From assembly GCA_963792405.1 (NCBI GenBank), contig CAWBVU010000006.1:372001-436000 (forward strand): a stretch of 64,000 nucleotides of DNA, given 5' to 3'. The stretch comes from SZUA-442 sp963792405 (GTDB lineage Bacteria > Actinomycetota > Acidimicrobiia > Spongiisociales > UBA5794). Position numbers and translations under genes: made by a program. Under the pieces are notes generated by a model. It was given only the letters and a program-made list of their open reading frames with translations, did no database searches and was not told the DNA's origin. Positions 1 through 8,275 of this stretch are shown one piece after another; positions within the stretch are counted from its first letter, which is position 1, and every line of letters starts with the position of its first letter.

Positions 1-214
1 CGCCTACTTCAGGCCGACCGAAGTCGAGTTCCTCGAGGCCGACCCGTCATTGGCGATCGAGGAACTGGGCTGGAAGCCCGAGATCTCGTTCACGGAACTG
101 GTCGCCGAGATGGTCGTCTCCGACCTCGCCGAGGTCGGCCTCACCCTCGAGGAGGGCCGCGTCCTCGCCGTCGAGCGCGCCAGCGAACGAGCCCCGGAAG
201 GCCCAGGCGACTGA
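1..214 (+). CDS. gmd: GDP-mannose 4,6-dehydratase, C-terminal fragment
   Basis: This is the last 70 codons of a gene that begins before the window; the reading frame starts at base 2 and stops at 212-214. The piece YFRPTEVEFLEADP followed by LGWKPEISFTELVAEMV is the characteristic end of GDP-mannose 4,6-dehydratase, an NDP-sugar short-chain dehydrogenase that makes GDP-4-keto-6-deoxymannose for deoxyhexose glycans. About 20 residues after the usual end (ERASERAPEGPGD) are not part of the family core. It lies 7 bp before a glycosyltransferase, which fits a surface-polysaccharide operon. The N-terminal NAD-binding half is outside the window. Confidence 0.85.
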   Translation, partial: AYFRPTEVEFLEADPSLAIEELGWKPEISFTELVAEMVVSDLAEVGLTLEEGRVLAVERASERAPEGPGD

Positions 215-221
215 TGCATCG

Positions 222-2015
222 GTGGTCGAGCCCGAGGTGACCGATCGGGACCACCGGAGCGACTCGGCTGGGGGCACGATCCACGTCGCCACCTTCGTGG
301 ACCAACCGCCCGATCCGAACCTCGCGGTCGTCACACACGGCTTGTCCGACCAGTGGGTTCTCGTCGATGTCCGTCTCTCCGTCGACGCGGCAGCGTATGC
401 CCTCAGGGGCGACGACGCGCGAACCTTCGCGCTCTTCCAGCACACGCCGCAGCCGCTCGTCGACGCATGGCTCGTGGCACGGGCTGTCCGCGCCGAGGTG
501 CCGCCGGGTGGCATCGTCCTCATGTCGGATGTCGGGGGTCGAGGCGGCATCCTGGCCATCGAGGAAGCCGCCCGCAGGGACGACGCCGGGCGCCGCGTGT
601 GGAGCGCGGCGGGATCGAGCGCGACGCTTCACGCCCTGCTGGTGGCCGGCACGATCGAGCACCTGGGGATGCCCATGGCTGCGGCGGTCGACTGGGAGCT
701 CGTCCAGTACCGAGCCTCCGAGGAGGTCCTGGCGACGAGCGAGAAGGCGGTCGAGCTCCTCGCAGGGCTGGGTGTCGAAGCCTCCCTCGCCACGAAGCCC
801 GAGCCGGTTACCGGCGCCCCCACGCCGCTCTCGCGACCATCGACGGTGTGGATCCCCGGACCCGTCTCGAGGGAGCATCGCAGCGGGGAAGTCCTGAGGG
901 GACTCGCCACGGGCGGTGCGCTCGAGATCTCCGTGTCGACCGAGGATGCGACCGATGAGGCGTGGACGGGCACGACGTGGGAGACGCTGGCGGGGGTTCG
1001 TCGTGCGATCGGGACCGGGCTCCACCGACTCGTCGTGCCTCCGCATGCCCCCGACCTCGTCGTGGTGGGCGCGACGCTGTCGCCCCCTGATGACGACACA
1101 CGGGAGCTTCGGGCCGTGGGGACGCCCGTTGCCGTGCCCAGCCGGAGCGTCGCGGCGGCGATGTGGCCGGATGCGCCGACCTGGGAGAGCTCCGACGATG
1201 TCGCCGCGTTGGTCGGAGGGTCGACATCGATCGGTGCGGAGCCGGGTGTCACGGACCGAACGGGGGACCCGCGGGGCGGAGATCGTCCTCGGAGGGACTC
1301 GACCCGCGCCGCGAAGGTGTCCGTCGGTGTGCCGGTGTTCGGATCGGTCGACTTCCTCGACGCCTGCGTCGAGTCGATCCTCGCACAGACCGTTCCCCCG
1401 CATGAGGTCATCCTGATGGATGATGGATCGCGATCCTCCGCGGTCGACGCCGCGCTGGAACGGTGGTCCTCGCACCCCGATGGCCTGATCCGCACGATGC
1501 GCCAGCCCAACCGGGGGGTGTGCGTCGCACGCAACCGGATGATCGACGCCATGACGGGTGACGCCTTCGTGCTCGTTGACCAGGATGACGTGGTGCGCCC
1601 GACGTTCATCGAGCGCACCCGCGACGCCATGCGAAGCGACATGACCGTGCTCGCCGTGGCCACCTGGACCGAGTTCGTCGGCGCCTACGAGGCGATCGAG
1701 GCGAAGCCGCCGTTCGACCGACGGGTCGGTCTGCGGGAGAACCCCATCGTGTCGACGGCTGCCCTCGTCGACATCCGAGTGCGGGACCTCGGCGTCGCGT
1801 TCGCACCCGATCTGGCCTTCCTCTACTGCGAGGACTGGCACTTCTGGTCCCAGATCATCGCCGCCGGGGGACACATGGGCCTCGTGCCCCAGCCCCTCGT
1901 CGCCCACAGGGTCCACCGCAGCTCGGGCGGATTCCAGCGAACAGAACTCGCACTGGCGATCGGAACGGCCCGGGCCACCGATCCGCTCCGCGGAGCGGGG
2001 ACGGCGGCCATCTAG
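222..2015 (+). CDS. Two-part glycosyltransferase with C-terminal GT2 domain
   Basis: A 597-residue protein with a GTG start 7 bp after gmd. Residues about 365-560 form a family 2 glycosyltransferase: SVGVPVFGSVDFLDACVE is the opening strand-helix, LMDDGSR the nucleotide-binding loop, and VDQDD the DxD-type metal motif; YCEDWHFW carries the likely ED(W) catalytic region. The first 340 residues show alternating hydrophobic strands and a short SDVGGRGG turn, possibly a degenerate GT-B or methyltransferase-like fold, which I cannot assign. A charged linker (about 335-360) separates the halves. It probably adds a sugar to a surface glycan whose precursor is made by the upstream gmd. The donor and acceptor are unknown. 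Confidence 0.75.
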   Translation: MVEPEVTDRDHRSDSAGGTIHVATFVDQPPDPNLAVVTHGLSDQWVLVDVRLSVDAAAYALRGDDARTFALFQHTPQPLVDAWLVARAVRAEVPPGGIVLMSDVGGRGGILAIEEAARRDDAGRRVWSAAGSSATLHALLVAGTIEHLGMPMAAAVDWELVQYRASEEVLATSEKAVELLAGLGVEASLATKPEPVTGAPTPLSRPSTVWIPGPVSREHRSGEVLRGLATGGALEISVSTEDATDEAWTGTTWETLAGVRRAIGTGLHRLVVPPHAPDLVVVGATLSPPDDDTRELRAVGTPVAVPSRSVAAAMWPDAPTWESSDDVAALVGGSTSIGAEPGVTDRTGDPRGGDRPRRDSTRAAKVSVGVPVFGSVDFLDACVESILAQTVPPHEVILMDDGSRSSAVDAALERWSSHPDGLIRTMRQPNRGVCVARNRMIDAMTGDAFVLVDQDDVVRPTFIERTRDAMRSDMTVLAVATWTEFVGAYEAIEAKPPFDRRVGLRENPIVSTAALVDIRVRDLGVAFAPDLAFLYCEDWHFWSQIIAAGGHMGLVPQPLVAHRVHRSSGGFQRTELALAIGTARATDPLRGAGTAAI

Positions 2016-2021
2016 CGCAGA

Positions 2022-2034
2022 CCGTCCTCGACGG
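2022..2034. terminator. Weak hairpin between convergent genes
   Basis: CCGTC / GACGG with a 3-nt loop lies in the 36-bp gap between two convergent glycosyltransferase genes. There is no T-tract, so its role as a terminator is only suggested by its position. Confidence 0.2.
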
Positions 2035-2051
2035 CCGCCGCGCATCGTTCG

Positions 2052-3056
2052 TCAGGCGAGGGATGGAGGGTCGGCGTCGGCGGACGCCGGCAGGCCGAGG
2101 GTGATCACGTCCGGGGGGCCCGCGATGAGCCCGAACCAGTATCCCGCCCCGTAGGCGAGGTGCATGGTGCCCGCCACGACACCGGTGCGGATCCGACGGG
2201 TCGGCGCACGAACGGCGATCACCCCGAGGACCAGCAGCCAAGCGCCGAGGACCGCGACAAGGGGCCACCAGCTCACGGTCAGGCCGAGCGTGAGGCCAAC
2301 GACCACGGCGAGGATCAGCGTCGAGGGAGCCAGCGGTCGCGGCGACGGGAGCCGCCGATTCAGCCAGAGCATCTCGGCCTTGCCCCGCCCGTATCGTGCG
2401 TACTGACGCCACAGTGACCGCCAACCGCGCCTGGGGTGATAGCACGACCGGAGTGACGGATCGACGCGTACGGTGCCGCCGTCGGCCCGCCAGCGTGCAT
2501 AGAAGTCCGTGTCCTCGACGGTTCCGCTCGGGAACGTGCGGTACCCACCCAGCGAGAGGAACCGGTCCCTCGCAAAGGCTCCGAGGTACACGGTGTCCAC
2601 GTCCTCGACCTCGGTGGCGTGGTGGAATCGTGCGGGCCCGACGGCCATGCGGTCATCCATCGCGTTCGCAGCGGCCTCGGACCAGGCATCGTCGCCAGCG
2701 GCTCGCATCGGGCCTCCGACCGCCAGTGTCGGTTCCCATGCCTCGATCGACGCCGCGCAATAGTCGGGTGCATAGGTCGTGTGGCCGTCGAGGCGGATCA
2801 GGATGTCGCCGGATGCCGATCGTGCAGCGAGGTTGAGGCCCGCCGACTGGACCCGGTAGGGGTTGTCGACGAGTCGCACCCGTCCGTCGACGGTCGTTCG
2901 CGCCTCGACGAGATCGCGTGTGGCGTCGGTGGACCCGCCGTCCGCGACGATCACCTCGATGACCGAGGGGTCTGCGAGGGCGGTGTCGAGCACGTGGTCG
3001 ACGTTGGCGCTCTCATTGAGGGTGGCGATGATCACCGAGGCGGTGGGGCCGGGCAT
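2052..3056 (-). CDS. Membrane-anchored family 2 glycosyltransferase (ExoA-like)
   Basis: A 334-residue protein. Residues 1-230 are a GT2 domain: SVIIATLNE at the N-terminus, VADGGSTD for the nucleotide, RLDGHTT as the metal-binding loop, and GTVEDTDFYAR around the catalytic Asp. The C-terminal third has two or three hydrophobic segments, as in ExoA-type succinoglycan transferases that work at the inner face of the membrane. The ATG at 3056 is chosen because a TATCCT hexamer lies 8 nt upstream; the open frame continues further upstream, but into the divergent gene. It probably extends a lipid-linked oligosaccharide for a surface polymer. Confidence 0.8.
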   Translation of the reverse strand: MPGPTASVIIATLNESANVDHVLDTALADPSVIEVIVADGGSTDATRDLVEARTTVDGRVRLVDNPYRVQSAGLNLAARSASGDILIRLDGHTTYAPDYCAASIEAWEPTLAVGGPMRAAGDDAWSEAAANAMDDRMAVGPARFHHATEVEDVDTVYLGAFARDRFLSLGGYRTFPSGTVEDTDFYARWRADGGTVRVDPSLRSCYHPRRGWRSLWRQYARYGRGKAEMLWLNRRLPSPRPLAPSTLILAVVVGLTLGLTVSWWPLVAVLGAWLLVLGVIAVRAPTRRIRTGVVAGTMHLAYGAGYWFGLIAGPPDVITLGLPASADADPPSLA

Positions 3057-3128
3057 GGCACCGGAGGATACCCCCGGGGCAGTAGCCGGCCATTCAAGTA
3101 CCCTCGGCCGACAGCCGATATTGACACC
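3057..3128. promoter_or_regulatory. Divergent promoter region
   Basis: This 72-bp gap separates two divergent genes. Reading left, TATCCT (complement of 3065-3070) ends 8 nt before the glycosyltransferase ATG. Reading right, GATATT (3117-3122) ends 6 nt before the ATG at 3129. Neither start has a clear Shine-Dalgarno sequence, so both transcripts may be leaderless. Confidence 0.45.
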
Positions 3129-4880
3129 ATGACTCGTCGCGCGCGCACCCTGATGCTCCTCCTCTCGGTCGCGGCGCTGCTGCCGATGGGAGCCGCAGTC
3201 GCCGCCCAGGTCCCCGAAGGCCTCCACACGGGCCTGTACTCGGACGACTTCTACGCCACTGCGGACCTCGAGGGCGTCGCTGCGCAGGCAGGGCAGGGTG
3301 TCACGTTCGGGGGCACCTTCCACAACGTGTCGGAGAGCCCGGCCTCATACCAAGCTGGGCAATGGTCCAACACCAGGGAGATCCTCGAAGGTGTCTGGGC
3401 TGCCAGGTCCACGCCGTTCGCAAACGTCGGGGTGAGCGCCAGCGCCTTCCGTATCGCCCGTGGTGACTTCGATGCCGCCATCGCGAACTGGAGGAACCAC
3501 GTCAAGGGATACCTCGACCTCCCCGGCGGCCCGCAGCGCACGGTCATCGTCGCCCCGCTCCCCGAGCACAATGGCAGCTGGACCGAGTACGGGTGCGATC
3601 CGGCCAACTTCAAGCTCGCCTACCGCAAGTTCGTCGACGCCTTCCGTTCGGCTGGTATCGACGAGACGAGGGTGCGGTTCGCCTGGGTGCCGAATGGCGC
3701 GACGTCACTCGGCTGCGGCTCGCTCGCCGACTACTACCCGGGTGATGCATGGGTCGACGTCATCGGCATCTCCGCCTACAACTTCGGGTACTGCCTCGGA
3801 CCGTACGAGACCCCCTCCCAGGCGATGGACCCGTTCCTCGACCAGATCCGTTCCTCGATCACCACGACCAAGCCCGTTGTGATCTCCCAGACGGCGTCGT
3901 CGCGGGCCGCGTGCGGCGGTGATCAGTCGGTGTGGGTCCGGACGATGGCCCAACACCTCGCTGCACGTGGCGACGTCTCGGGCTTCGTGTGGTTCAACAT
4001 CGCCAAGGAGACGGACTGGCGCGTGTGGACCGGTGCGACCTTGACGCAGGGATGGAAGAACGCCGTCGCGTCCGGCGACACCGTCTACGAATGGCCCCTC
4101 ACGAGTTGGTTCAGCCCAGGTGAGCTGACCCTCGGGCCGCCACCCCCGCCGCCGTGCCCGAAGGGCCGGCTGTGCGATTCGGCGATCAGCGTCGATTCGG
4201 GGAGCCAGTGGGGCCTGCGGAGCGCCCTGGTCGACTCGCCGTCGGTGTCGTCGTTCTTCTTTGGGGATCCTGGTGATGTGCCGTTCATGGGGGATTGGGA
4301 TGGGGATGGGGTGGCGACGCCTGGGTTGTATCGGCAGTCGGATGGGTTCGTGTATGTGAGGGATTCCAATACGCAGGGGGTGGCGGATCGGGAGTTCTTC
4401 TTCGGGGATCCTGGTGATGTGCCGTTGGTGGGTGATTTCGATGGTGATGGTCGGGACTCTGTGTCGGTGTGGCGTGCGTCTGAGGCTCGGGTGTATGTGA
4501 TCAACGAGTTGGGTGGCGATGGTGGGGGGTTGGGGGCGGCGGAGTATTCGTTCGGGTTCGGGAATCCGGGGGATACGCCGTTTGTGGGTGATTTCGATGG
4601 TGATGGTGTCGACAGTGTGGGGTTGTATCGGACGTCGACGGGGTTCGTGTACTTCCGGAATGGGTTGTCGACGGGTGTGGCGGATCTGGAGTTCTTCTTC
4701 GGGGATCCTGGGGATCAGATCCTTGCGGGGGATTGGGATGGGGATGGGGATGACACGGTGGCGGTGTACCGGCCGTCGACGGGTCGGTTGTATGTGAACC
4801 TGGAGAACGCTGCGGGGACCGCCGACTGGACCGGCTCCATCGGCACCTACCGCTACCTCCTCACCGCCGGAAGGGACTGA
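3129..4880 (+). CDS. Secreted GH26-like protein with C-terminal FG-GAP-like repeats
   Basis: A 583-residue exported protein. Residues 1-26 are a signal peptide (RR, hydrophobic core, AVAA). Residues about 30-330 resemble the GH26 beta-mannanase/xylanase TIM barrel: APLPEHNGSW with Glu146 at the acid/base position, then YYPGDAWVDVIGISAYN. The expected nucleophile region reads PVVISQTASS, with Gln254 where GH26 enzymes have Glu, so catalysis is doubtful. A PPPPPPCPKGRLCD linker leads to four D-x-D-G-D-G repeats of about 48 residues (from residue about 372). The DNA of this repeat part is almost identical to that of the next three genes. The start is set by the signal peptide; the frame is open upstream but overlaps the divergent gene. 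Confidence 0.75.
   Translation: MTRRARTLMLLLSVAALLPMGAAVAAQVPEGLHTGLYSDDFYATADLEGVAAQAGQGVTFGGTFHNVSESPASYQAGQWSNTREILEGVWAARSTPFANVGVSASAFRIARGDFDAAIANWRNHVKGYLDLPGGPQRTVIVAPLPEHNGSWTEYGCDPANFKLAYRKFVDAFRSAGIDETRVRFAWVPNGATSLGCGSLADYYPGDAWVDVIGISAYNFGYCLGPYETPSQAMDPFLDQIRSSITTTKPVVISQTASSRAACGGDQSVWVRTMAQHLAARGDVSGFVWFNIAKETDWRVWTGATLTQGWKNAVASGDTVYEWPLTSWFSPGELTLGPPPPPPCPKGRLCDSAISVDSGSQWGLRSALVDSPSVSSFFFGDPGDVPFMGDWDGDGVATPGLYRQSDGFVYVRDSNTQGVADREFFFGDPGDVPLVGDFDGDGRDSVSVWRASEARVYVINELGGDGGGLGAAEYSFGFGNPGDTPFVGDFDGDGVDSVGLYRTSTGFVYFRNGLSTGVADLEFFFGDPGDQILAGDWDGDGDDTVAVYRPSTGRLYVNLENAAGTADWTGSIGTYRYLLTAGRD
4244..4870 (+). repeat. FG-GAP cassette, copy 1
   Basis: First of four direct repeats. 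Bases 4244-4835 (592 bp) match copies 2 and 3 with at most a single-base difference seen by eye (copy 2 has T for G inside the EARVYV codons), and 4244-4774 match copy 4. Identity with copy 2 continues to 4870 with one more change. Sense codons end almost only in G or T. The identity starts abruptly within the protein domain, at the VSSFFFGDPGD codons, while the preceding conserved CPxGxxCD linker is encoded by different DNA. Confidence 0.95.
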
Positions 4881-4881
4881 T

Positions 4882-4896
4882 CCCCGTCGTCCGGGG
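4882..4896. terminator. Short hairpin after the GH26-like gene
   Basis: CCCCG and CGGGG around a 5-nt loop start 1 bp after the stop codon at 4880. No T-run follows. It could weaken transcription between this gene and the next; the evidence is only the stem. Confidence 0.2.
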
Positions 4897-4930
4897 TACG
4901 CATCTCGCACGTTCAAGGACGCCCACGCGG

Positions 4931-6211
4931 ATGCCGATACCGATGAGGATGAACGCTGGCATCACCTCCGGTTCAGCGGCACGAACGCGTCGCCTGGTGT
5001 TCGCGTTCGCGCTCGTGGCTTCGATCCTCTCCACCGTGGTGGCCGCTCCCGCGTCTCGCGCCGTGGGGTCCGTGGCTCCGAGCGTGGAGGAGTGCTTCCT
5101 CACGCTCCACAATGCGGAGCGCATCGCTCTGGGCATCGCGCCCTTCGTCATGGATGCCACGTTGCTCGACTACGCCAGGGCCTGGTCGTTCGAGATGCAG
5201 GAGTCGGGATCCTTCCGCCACTCCGACCTGTCGTGGGATGGGCGCTGGTACGGACGCGGCGAGAACATCGGATGGCAGCGGGGATACGGCACCGACTGCT
5301 CGTTCCTCCACACCAGCTTCATGAACTCGGACGGCCACCGTGCGAACATCCTCAGACCGTCGTTCGACCGGGTCGGGATCGGCGTCGTGTACGACGCCCC
5401 GCGGGGGCTGCTGCACGTGACGGTGGCCTTCGGCGACTCCGACGGCACCACCGATCCTCCTCCCGAGCCGAGCGACGTCGGCATGCCCCCCTCGCCCTGC
5501 ATCGAGACGTGCGACGGGTTCGCGACGGTCGACGCGTCGGGCCAATGGCGCGTGTTCGACGAGGTCGGGCCCGAATCACCGGTGTCGTCGTTCTTCTTTG
5601 GGGATCCTGGTGATGTGCCGTTCATGGGGGATTGGGATGGGGATGGGGTGGCGACGCCTGGGTTGTATCGGCAGTCGGATGGGTTCGTGTATGTGAGGGA
5701 TTCCAATACGCAGGGGGTGGCGGATCGGGAGTTCTTCTTCGGGGATCCTGGTGATGTGCCGTTGGTGGGTGATTTCGATGGTGATGGTCGGGACTCTGTG
5801 TCGGTGTGGCGTGCGTCTGAGGCTCGTGTGTATGTGATCAACGAGTTGGGTGGCGATGGTGGGGGGTTGGGGGCGGCGGAGTATTCGTTCGGGTTCGGGA
5901 ATCCGGGGGATACGCCGTTTGTGGGTGATTTCGATGGTGATGGTGTCGACAGTGTGGGGTTGTATCGGACGTCGACGGGGTTCGTGTACTTCCGGAATGG
6001 GTTGTCGACGGGTGTGGCGGATCTGGAGTTCTTCTTCGGGGATCCTGGGGATCAGATCCTTGCGGGGGATTGGGATGGGGATGGGGATGACACGGTGGCG
6101 GTGTACCGGCCGTCGACGGGTCGGTTGTATGTGAACCTGGAGAACGCTGCGGGGACCGCCGACTGGACCGGCTCCATCGGCACCTACCGCCACCTCCTCA
6201 CCGCCGGCTGA
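4931..6211 (+). CDS. Secreted CAP/SCP-domain protein with FG-GAP-like repeats
   Basis: A protein of up to 426 residues. After a signal peptide (RTRRLVFAFALVASIL, cleavage near ASRA) residues about 50-175 form a CAP (SCP/PR1, YkwD-like) domain: LHNAERIALGIAPF, HSDLSWDGRWYGRGENIGW and GHRANILRPSFDRVGIG. The two His and the Glu of the CAP cavity are present. The linker SPCIETCDGFATVD leads to the same four-repeat domain as the neighbours. Bacterial CAP proteins are often surface-associated; their substrates are mostly unknown. ATG codons at 4931, 4943 and 4949 are all possible; 4949 gives the most typical signal peptide. Confidence 0.8.
   Translation: MPIPMRMNAGITSGSAARTRRLVFAFALVASILSTVVAAPASRAVGSVAPSVEECFLTLHNAERIALGIAPFVMDATLLDYARAWSFEMQESGSFRHSDLSWDGRWYGRGENIGWQRGYGTDCSFLHTSFMNSDGHRANILRPSFDRVGIGVVYDAPRGLLHVTVAFGDSDGTTDPPPEPSDVGMPPSPCIETCDGFATVDASGQWRVFDEVGPESPVSSFFFGDPGDVPFMGDWDGDGVATPGLYRQSDGFVYVRDSNTQGVADREFFFGDPGDVPLVGDFDGDGRDSVSVWRASEARVYVINELGGDGGGLGAAEYSFGFGNPGDTPFVGDFDGDGVDSVGLYRTSTGFVYFRNGLSTGVADLEFFFGDPGDQILAGDWDGDGDDTVAVYRPSTGRLYVNLENAAGTADWTGSIGTYRHLLTAG
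5581..6207 (+). repeat. FG-GAP cassette, copy 2
   Basis: Direct repeat of copy 1 (4244-4870). I see two differences over 627 bp: T for G in the EARVYV codons and C for T near the end (RYL versus RHL). It is the longest shared tract between any two copies and covers the complete C-terminus, stopping just before the stop codon. Confidence 0.95.
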
Positions 6212-6229
6212 ATGTCGGGGACCGAGGCG

Positions 6230-6235
6230 TAGGCT
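6230..6235 (+). promoter_or_regulatory. Candidate -10 element for the subtilase gene
   Basis: TAGGCT ends 8 nt before the ATG at 6244. With no Shine-Dalgarno sequence visible, it suggests a leaderless or nearly leaderless transcript starting inside the short gap after the CAP gene. Confidence 0.4.
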
Positions 6236-6243
6236 CACCGCTG

Positions 6244-8151
6244 ATGGCACTCCTCTCCGCGCCCCGGTCCCTCGCGCTCGGCCTTGCATCCTTCCTCGCG
6301 GCGGCGATGGTCGCGGTGGTCGTTGCTGCCGGTCCCGCCGAAGCGACGGGGACGCCAGAGGCATTCGTGGCCACGGATGACGGGACGGTGGTCGCGGAGA
6401 TCCACGAGAGAGGCGATGCACCGGCAGCTCTCGAGGCTGCCTTCTCGTCCCGTCTGGGGACGGGTCTCAGGATCGAATACGTCTACAACGCCCATATCGG
6501 CGTGTCCTACCCGGTGGATGACCCCCTCGCCCCCATCCAATGGCACCTCGACCGTGTGCGCGTGGCATCTGCGTGGGCGTCGGTGAGCGGAGGGGGCGCG
6601 GTCGTCGCCATCGTCGACTCGCCGGTGAACGTGACGGGCAGCGACGGCTTCTGCGCCCCCGTGGTGCACCCGTACGACGCCATCACCGGGGTCGCGGGCT
6701 TCGCCCCCCTGAACGTGATGGCGGAGTTCGGTCACGGGACACACATCGCCGGGACGGTGGCACAGTGCACCAACAATGGCATCGGTGTCGCGGGGCTCGC
6801 ACCGGGAGCGGCCATGATGCCGGTCAAGGTGCTCGACGACACGGGATTCGGCATGACCTCGGACCTCGTGGAGGGGATCGACTGGGCCGTTGCGCACGGT
6901 GCGGACGTCATCAACCTCTCCCTCGGGAGGGACTGCGATGCGCCGTACGGGCCTTCCTGCTCCGATGTCGCGGTCGATGCTGCGATCAGGCGGGCGCATG
7001 AGGCGGGCATCGTGCTCGTGGCCTCATCGGGGAACCAGGCATCGTCGTACCTGGCGTACCCGGCGGCGCATCCGGACGTGATCGCTGTCGGTGCGACCAC
7101 GAGATCCGACCTCCTGTGGGTGGAGGGACCCGGCACGGGATCCAACAGGGGTTCCACCCTCGACCTCGTGGCTCCGGGAGTCGACATCGTTCAGGAGACG
7201 ACCTCGTTCGGTGTGTACGGGTACGGATCCGGGGTGGGGACGTCGAGCGCTGCCCCGCAGGTCGCGGCCGCTGCCGCCCTCATGCTCGAACTCGATCCCA
7301 CCCTCCGGCCGGACGACATCCGATTCATCCTCCGCGACCGCGCCGTCGATCTCGGGAGTCCCGGGTACGACACGTCGTTCGGAGCGGGCCTGCTCGACAT
7401 TGCCGCCGCAACCGAGGCGGCCACACCGCCATGTCCGGAGGGAGCATCGTGCGACACGGTGGTGGGTATCGACGTGGGCTCGGAGTTCGGCCTGCGCAGT
7501 GCGCTGGTGGCGGCGCCACCGGTGTCGTCGTTCTTCTTTGGGGATCCTGGTGATGTGCCGTTCATGGGGGATTGGGATGGGGATGGGGTGGCGACGCCTG
7601 GGTTGTATCGGCAGTCGGATGGGTTCGTGTATGTGAGGGATTCCAATACGCAGGGGGTGGCGGATCGGGAGTTCTTCTTCGGGGATCCTGGTGATGTGCC
7701 GTTGGTGGGTGATTTCGATGGTGATGGTCGGGACTCTGTGTCGGTGTGGCGTGCGTCTGAGGCTCGGGTGTATGTGATCAACGAGTTGGGTGGCGATGGT
7801 GGGGGGTTGGGGGCGGCGGAGTATTCGTTCGGGTTCGGGAATCCGGGGGATACGCCGTTTGTGGGTGATTTCGATGGTGATGGTGTCGACAGTGTGGGGT
7901 TGTATCGGACGTCGACGGGGTTCGTGTACTTCCGGAATGGGTTGTCGACGGGTGTGGCGGATCTGGAGTTCTTCTTCGGGGATCCTGGGGATCAGATCCT
8001 TGCGGGGGATTGGGATGGGGATGGGGATGACACGGTGGCGGTGTACCGGCCGTCGACGGGTCGGTTGTATGTGAACCTGGAGAACGCTGCGGGGACCGCC
8101 GACTGGACCGGCCACGTGGGCACCCCTGCCTGGGTCGTGCGAACACACTGA
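6244..8151 (+). CDS. Secreted subtilisin-family (S8) protease with FG-GAP-like repeats
   Basis: A 635-residue secreted serine protease. A signal peptide (LGLASFLAAAMVAVVVAAGPAEA) is followed by a short propeptide-like stretch and the S8 domain. The catalytic triad is complete: Asp125 in VVAIVDSPVN, His164 in FGHGTHIAGT and Ser334 in GTSSAAPQVAA, with the oxyanion Asn region ASSGNQASS. After residue about 385 come the linker PPCPEGASCD and the four-repeat domain. It probably acts outside the cell, on cell-surface or environmental protein, and could mature its neighbours (inference). The last residues (HVGTPAWVVRTH) differ from the other copies because DNA identity ends at 8112. Confidence 0.9.
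   Translation: MALLSAPRSLALGLASFLAAAMVAVVVAAGPAEATGTPEAFVATDDGTVVAEIHERGDAPAALEAAFSSRLGTGLRIEYVYNAHIGVSYPVDDPLAPIQWHLDRVRVASAWASVSGGGAVVAIVDSPVNVTGSDGFCAPVVHPYDAITGVAGFAPLNVMAEFGHGTHIAGTVAQCTNNGIGVAGLAPGAAMMPVKVLDDTGFGMTSDLVEGIDWAVAHGADVINLSLGRDCDAPYGPSCSDVAVDAAIRRAHEAGIVLVASSGNQASSYLAYPAAHPDVIAVGATTRSDLLWVEGPGTGSNRGSTLDLVAPGVDIVQETTSFGVYGYGSGVGTSSAAPQVAAAAALMLELDPTLRPDDIRFILRDRAVDLGSPGYDTSFGAGLLDIAAATEAATPPCPEGASCDTVVGIDVGSEFGLRSALVAAPPVSSFFFGDPGDVPFMGDWDGDGVATPGLYRQSDGFVYVRDSNTQGVADREFFFGDPGDVPLVGDFDGDGRDSVSVWRASEARVYVINELGGDGGGLGAAEYSFGFGNPGDTPFVGDFDGDGVDSVGLYRTSTGFVYFRNGLSTGVADLEFFFGDPGDQILAGDWDGDGDDTVAVYRPSTGRLYVNLENAAGTADWTGHVGTPAWVVRTH
7521..8112 (+). repeat. FG-GAP cassette, copy 3
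   Basis: 592 bp matching copy 1 at 4244-4835 base for base as far as I could compare. Identity starts at GGTGTCGTCG and breaks off at 8112, after the codons for DWTG, where the gene switches to its own GC-rich ending. Confidence 0.95.
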
Positions 8152-8275
8152 GCGCCCCACCGAGCGCCTCACCGAGTGCACGAGGCCGGATACCGGCTTC
8201 GACCGCTTCCTGAGCGGCGCGTTCGGTTCGCATCGACGTCTCAAGGTCGCATCGTGGCGCGCCGATGTCCTCAGA
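8152..8275. other. Intergenic gap between subtilase and M23 genes
   Basis: 124 bp without a supported gene. I see no strong hairpin, no clear TAnnnT hexamer next to the following ATG and no Shine-Dalgarno motif, so the promoter of the M23 gene could not be placed. Confidence 0.4.

Noticed and set aside
141..2045. A 634-codon minus-strand frame opposite the first glycosyltransferase
   Set aside because: The plus-strand frame has GT2 motifs; this one has only the Arg/Gly/Asp-rich composition of a shadow frame.
2160..2840. Several open frames of 70-150 codons on the plus strand inside the ExoA-like gene
   Set aside because: They are out of frame with a strong GT2 gene on the minus strand and have no promoter or ribosome-binding site.
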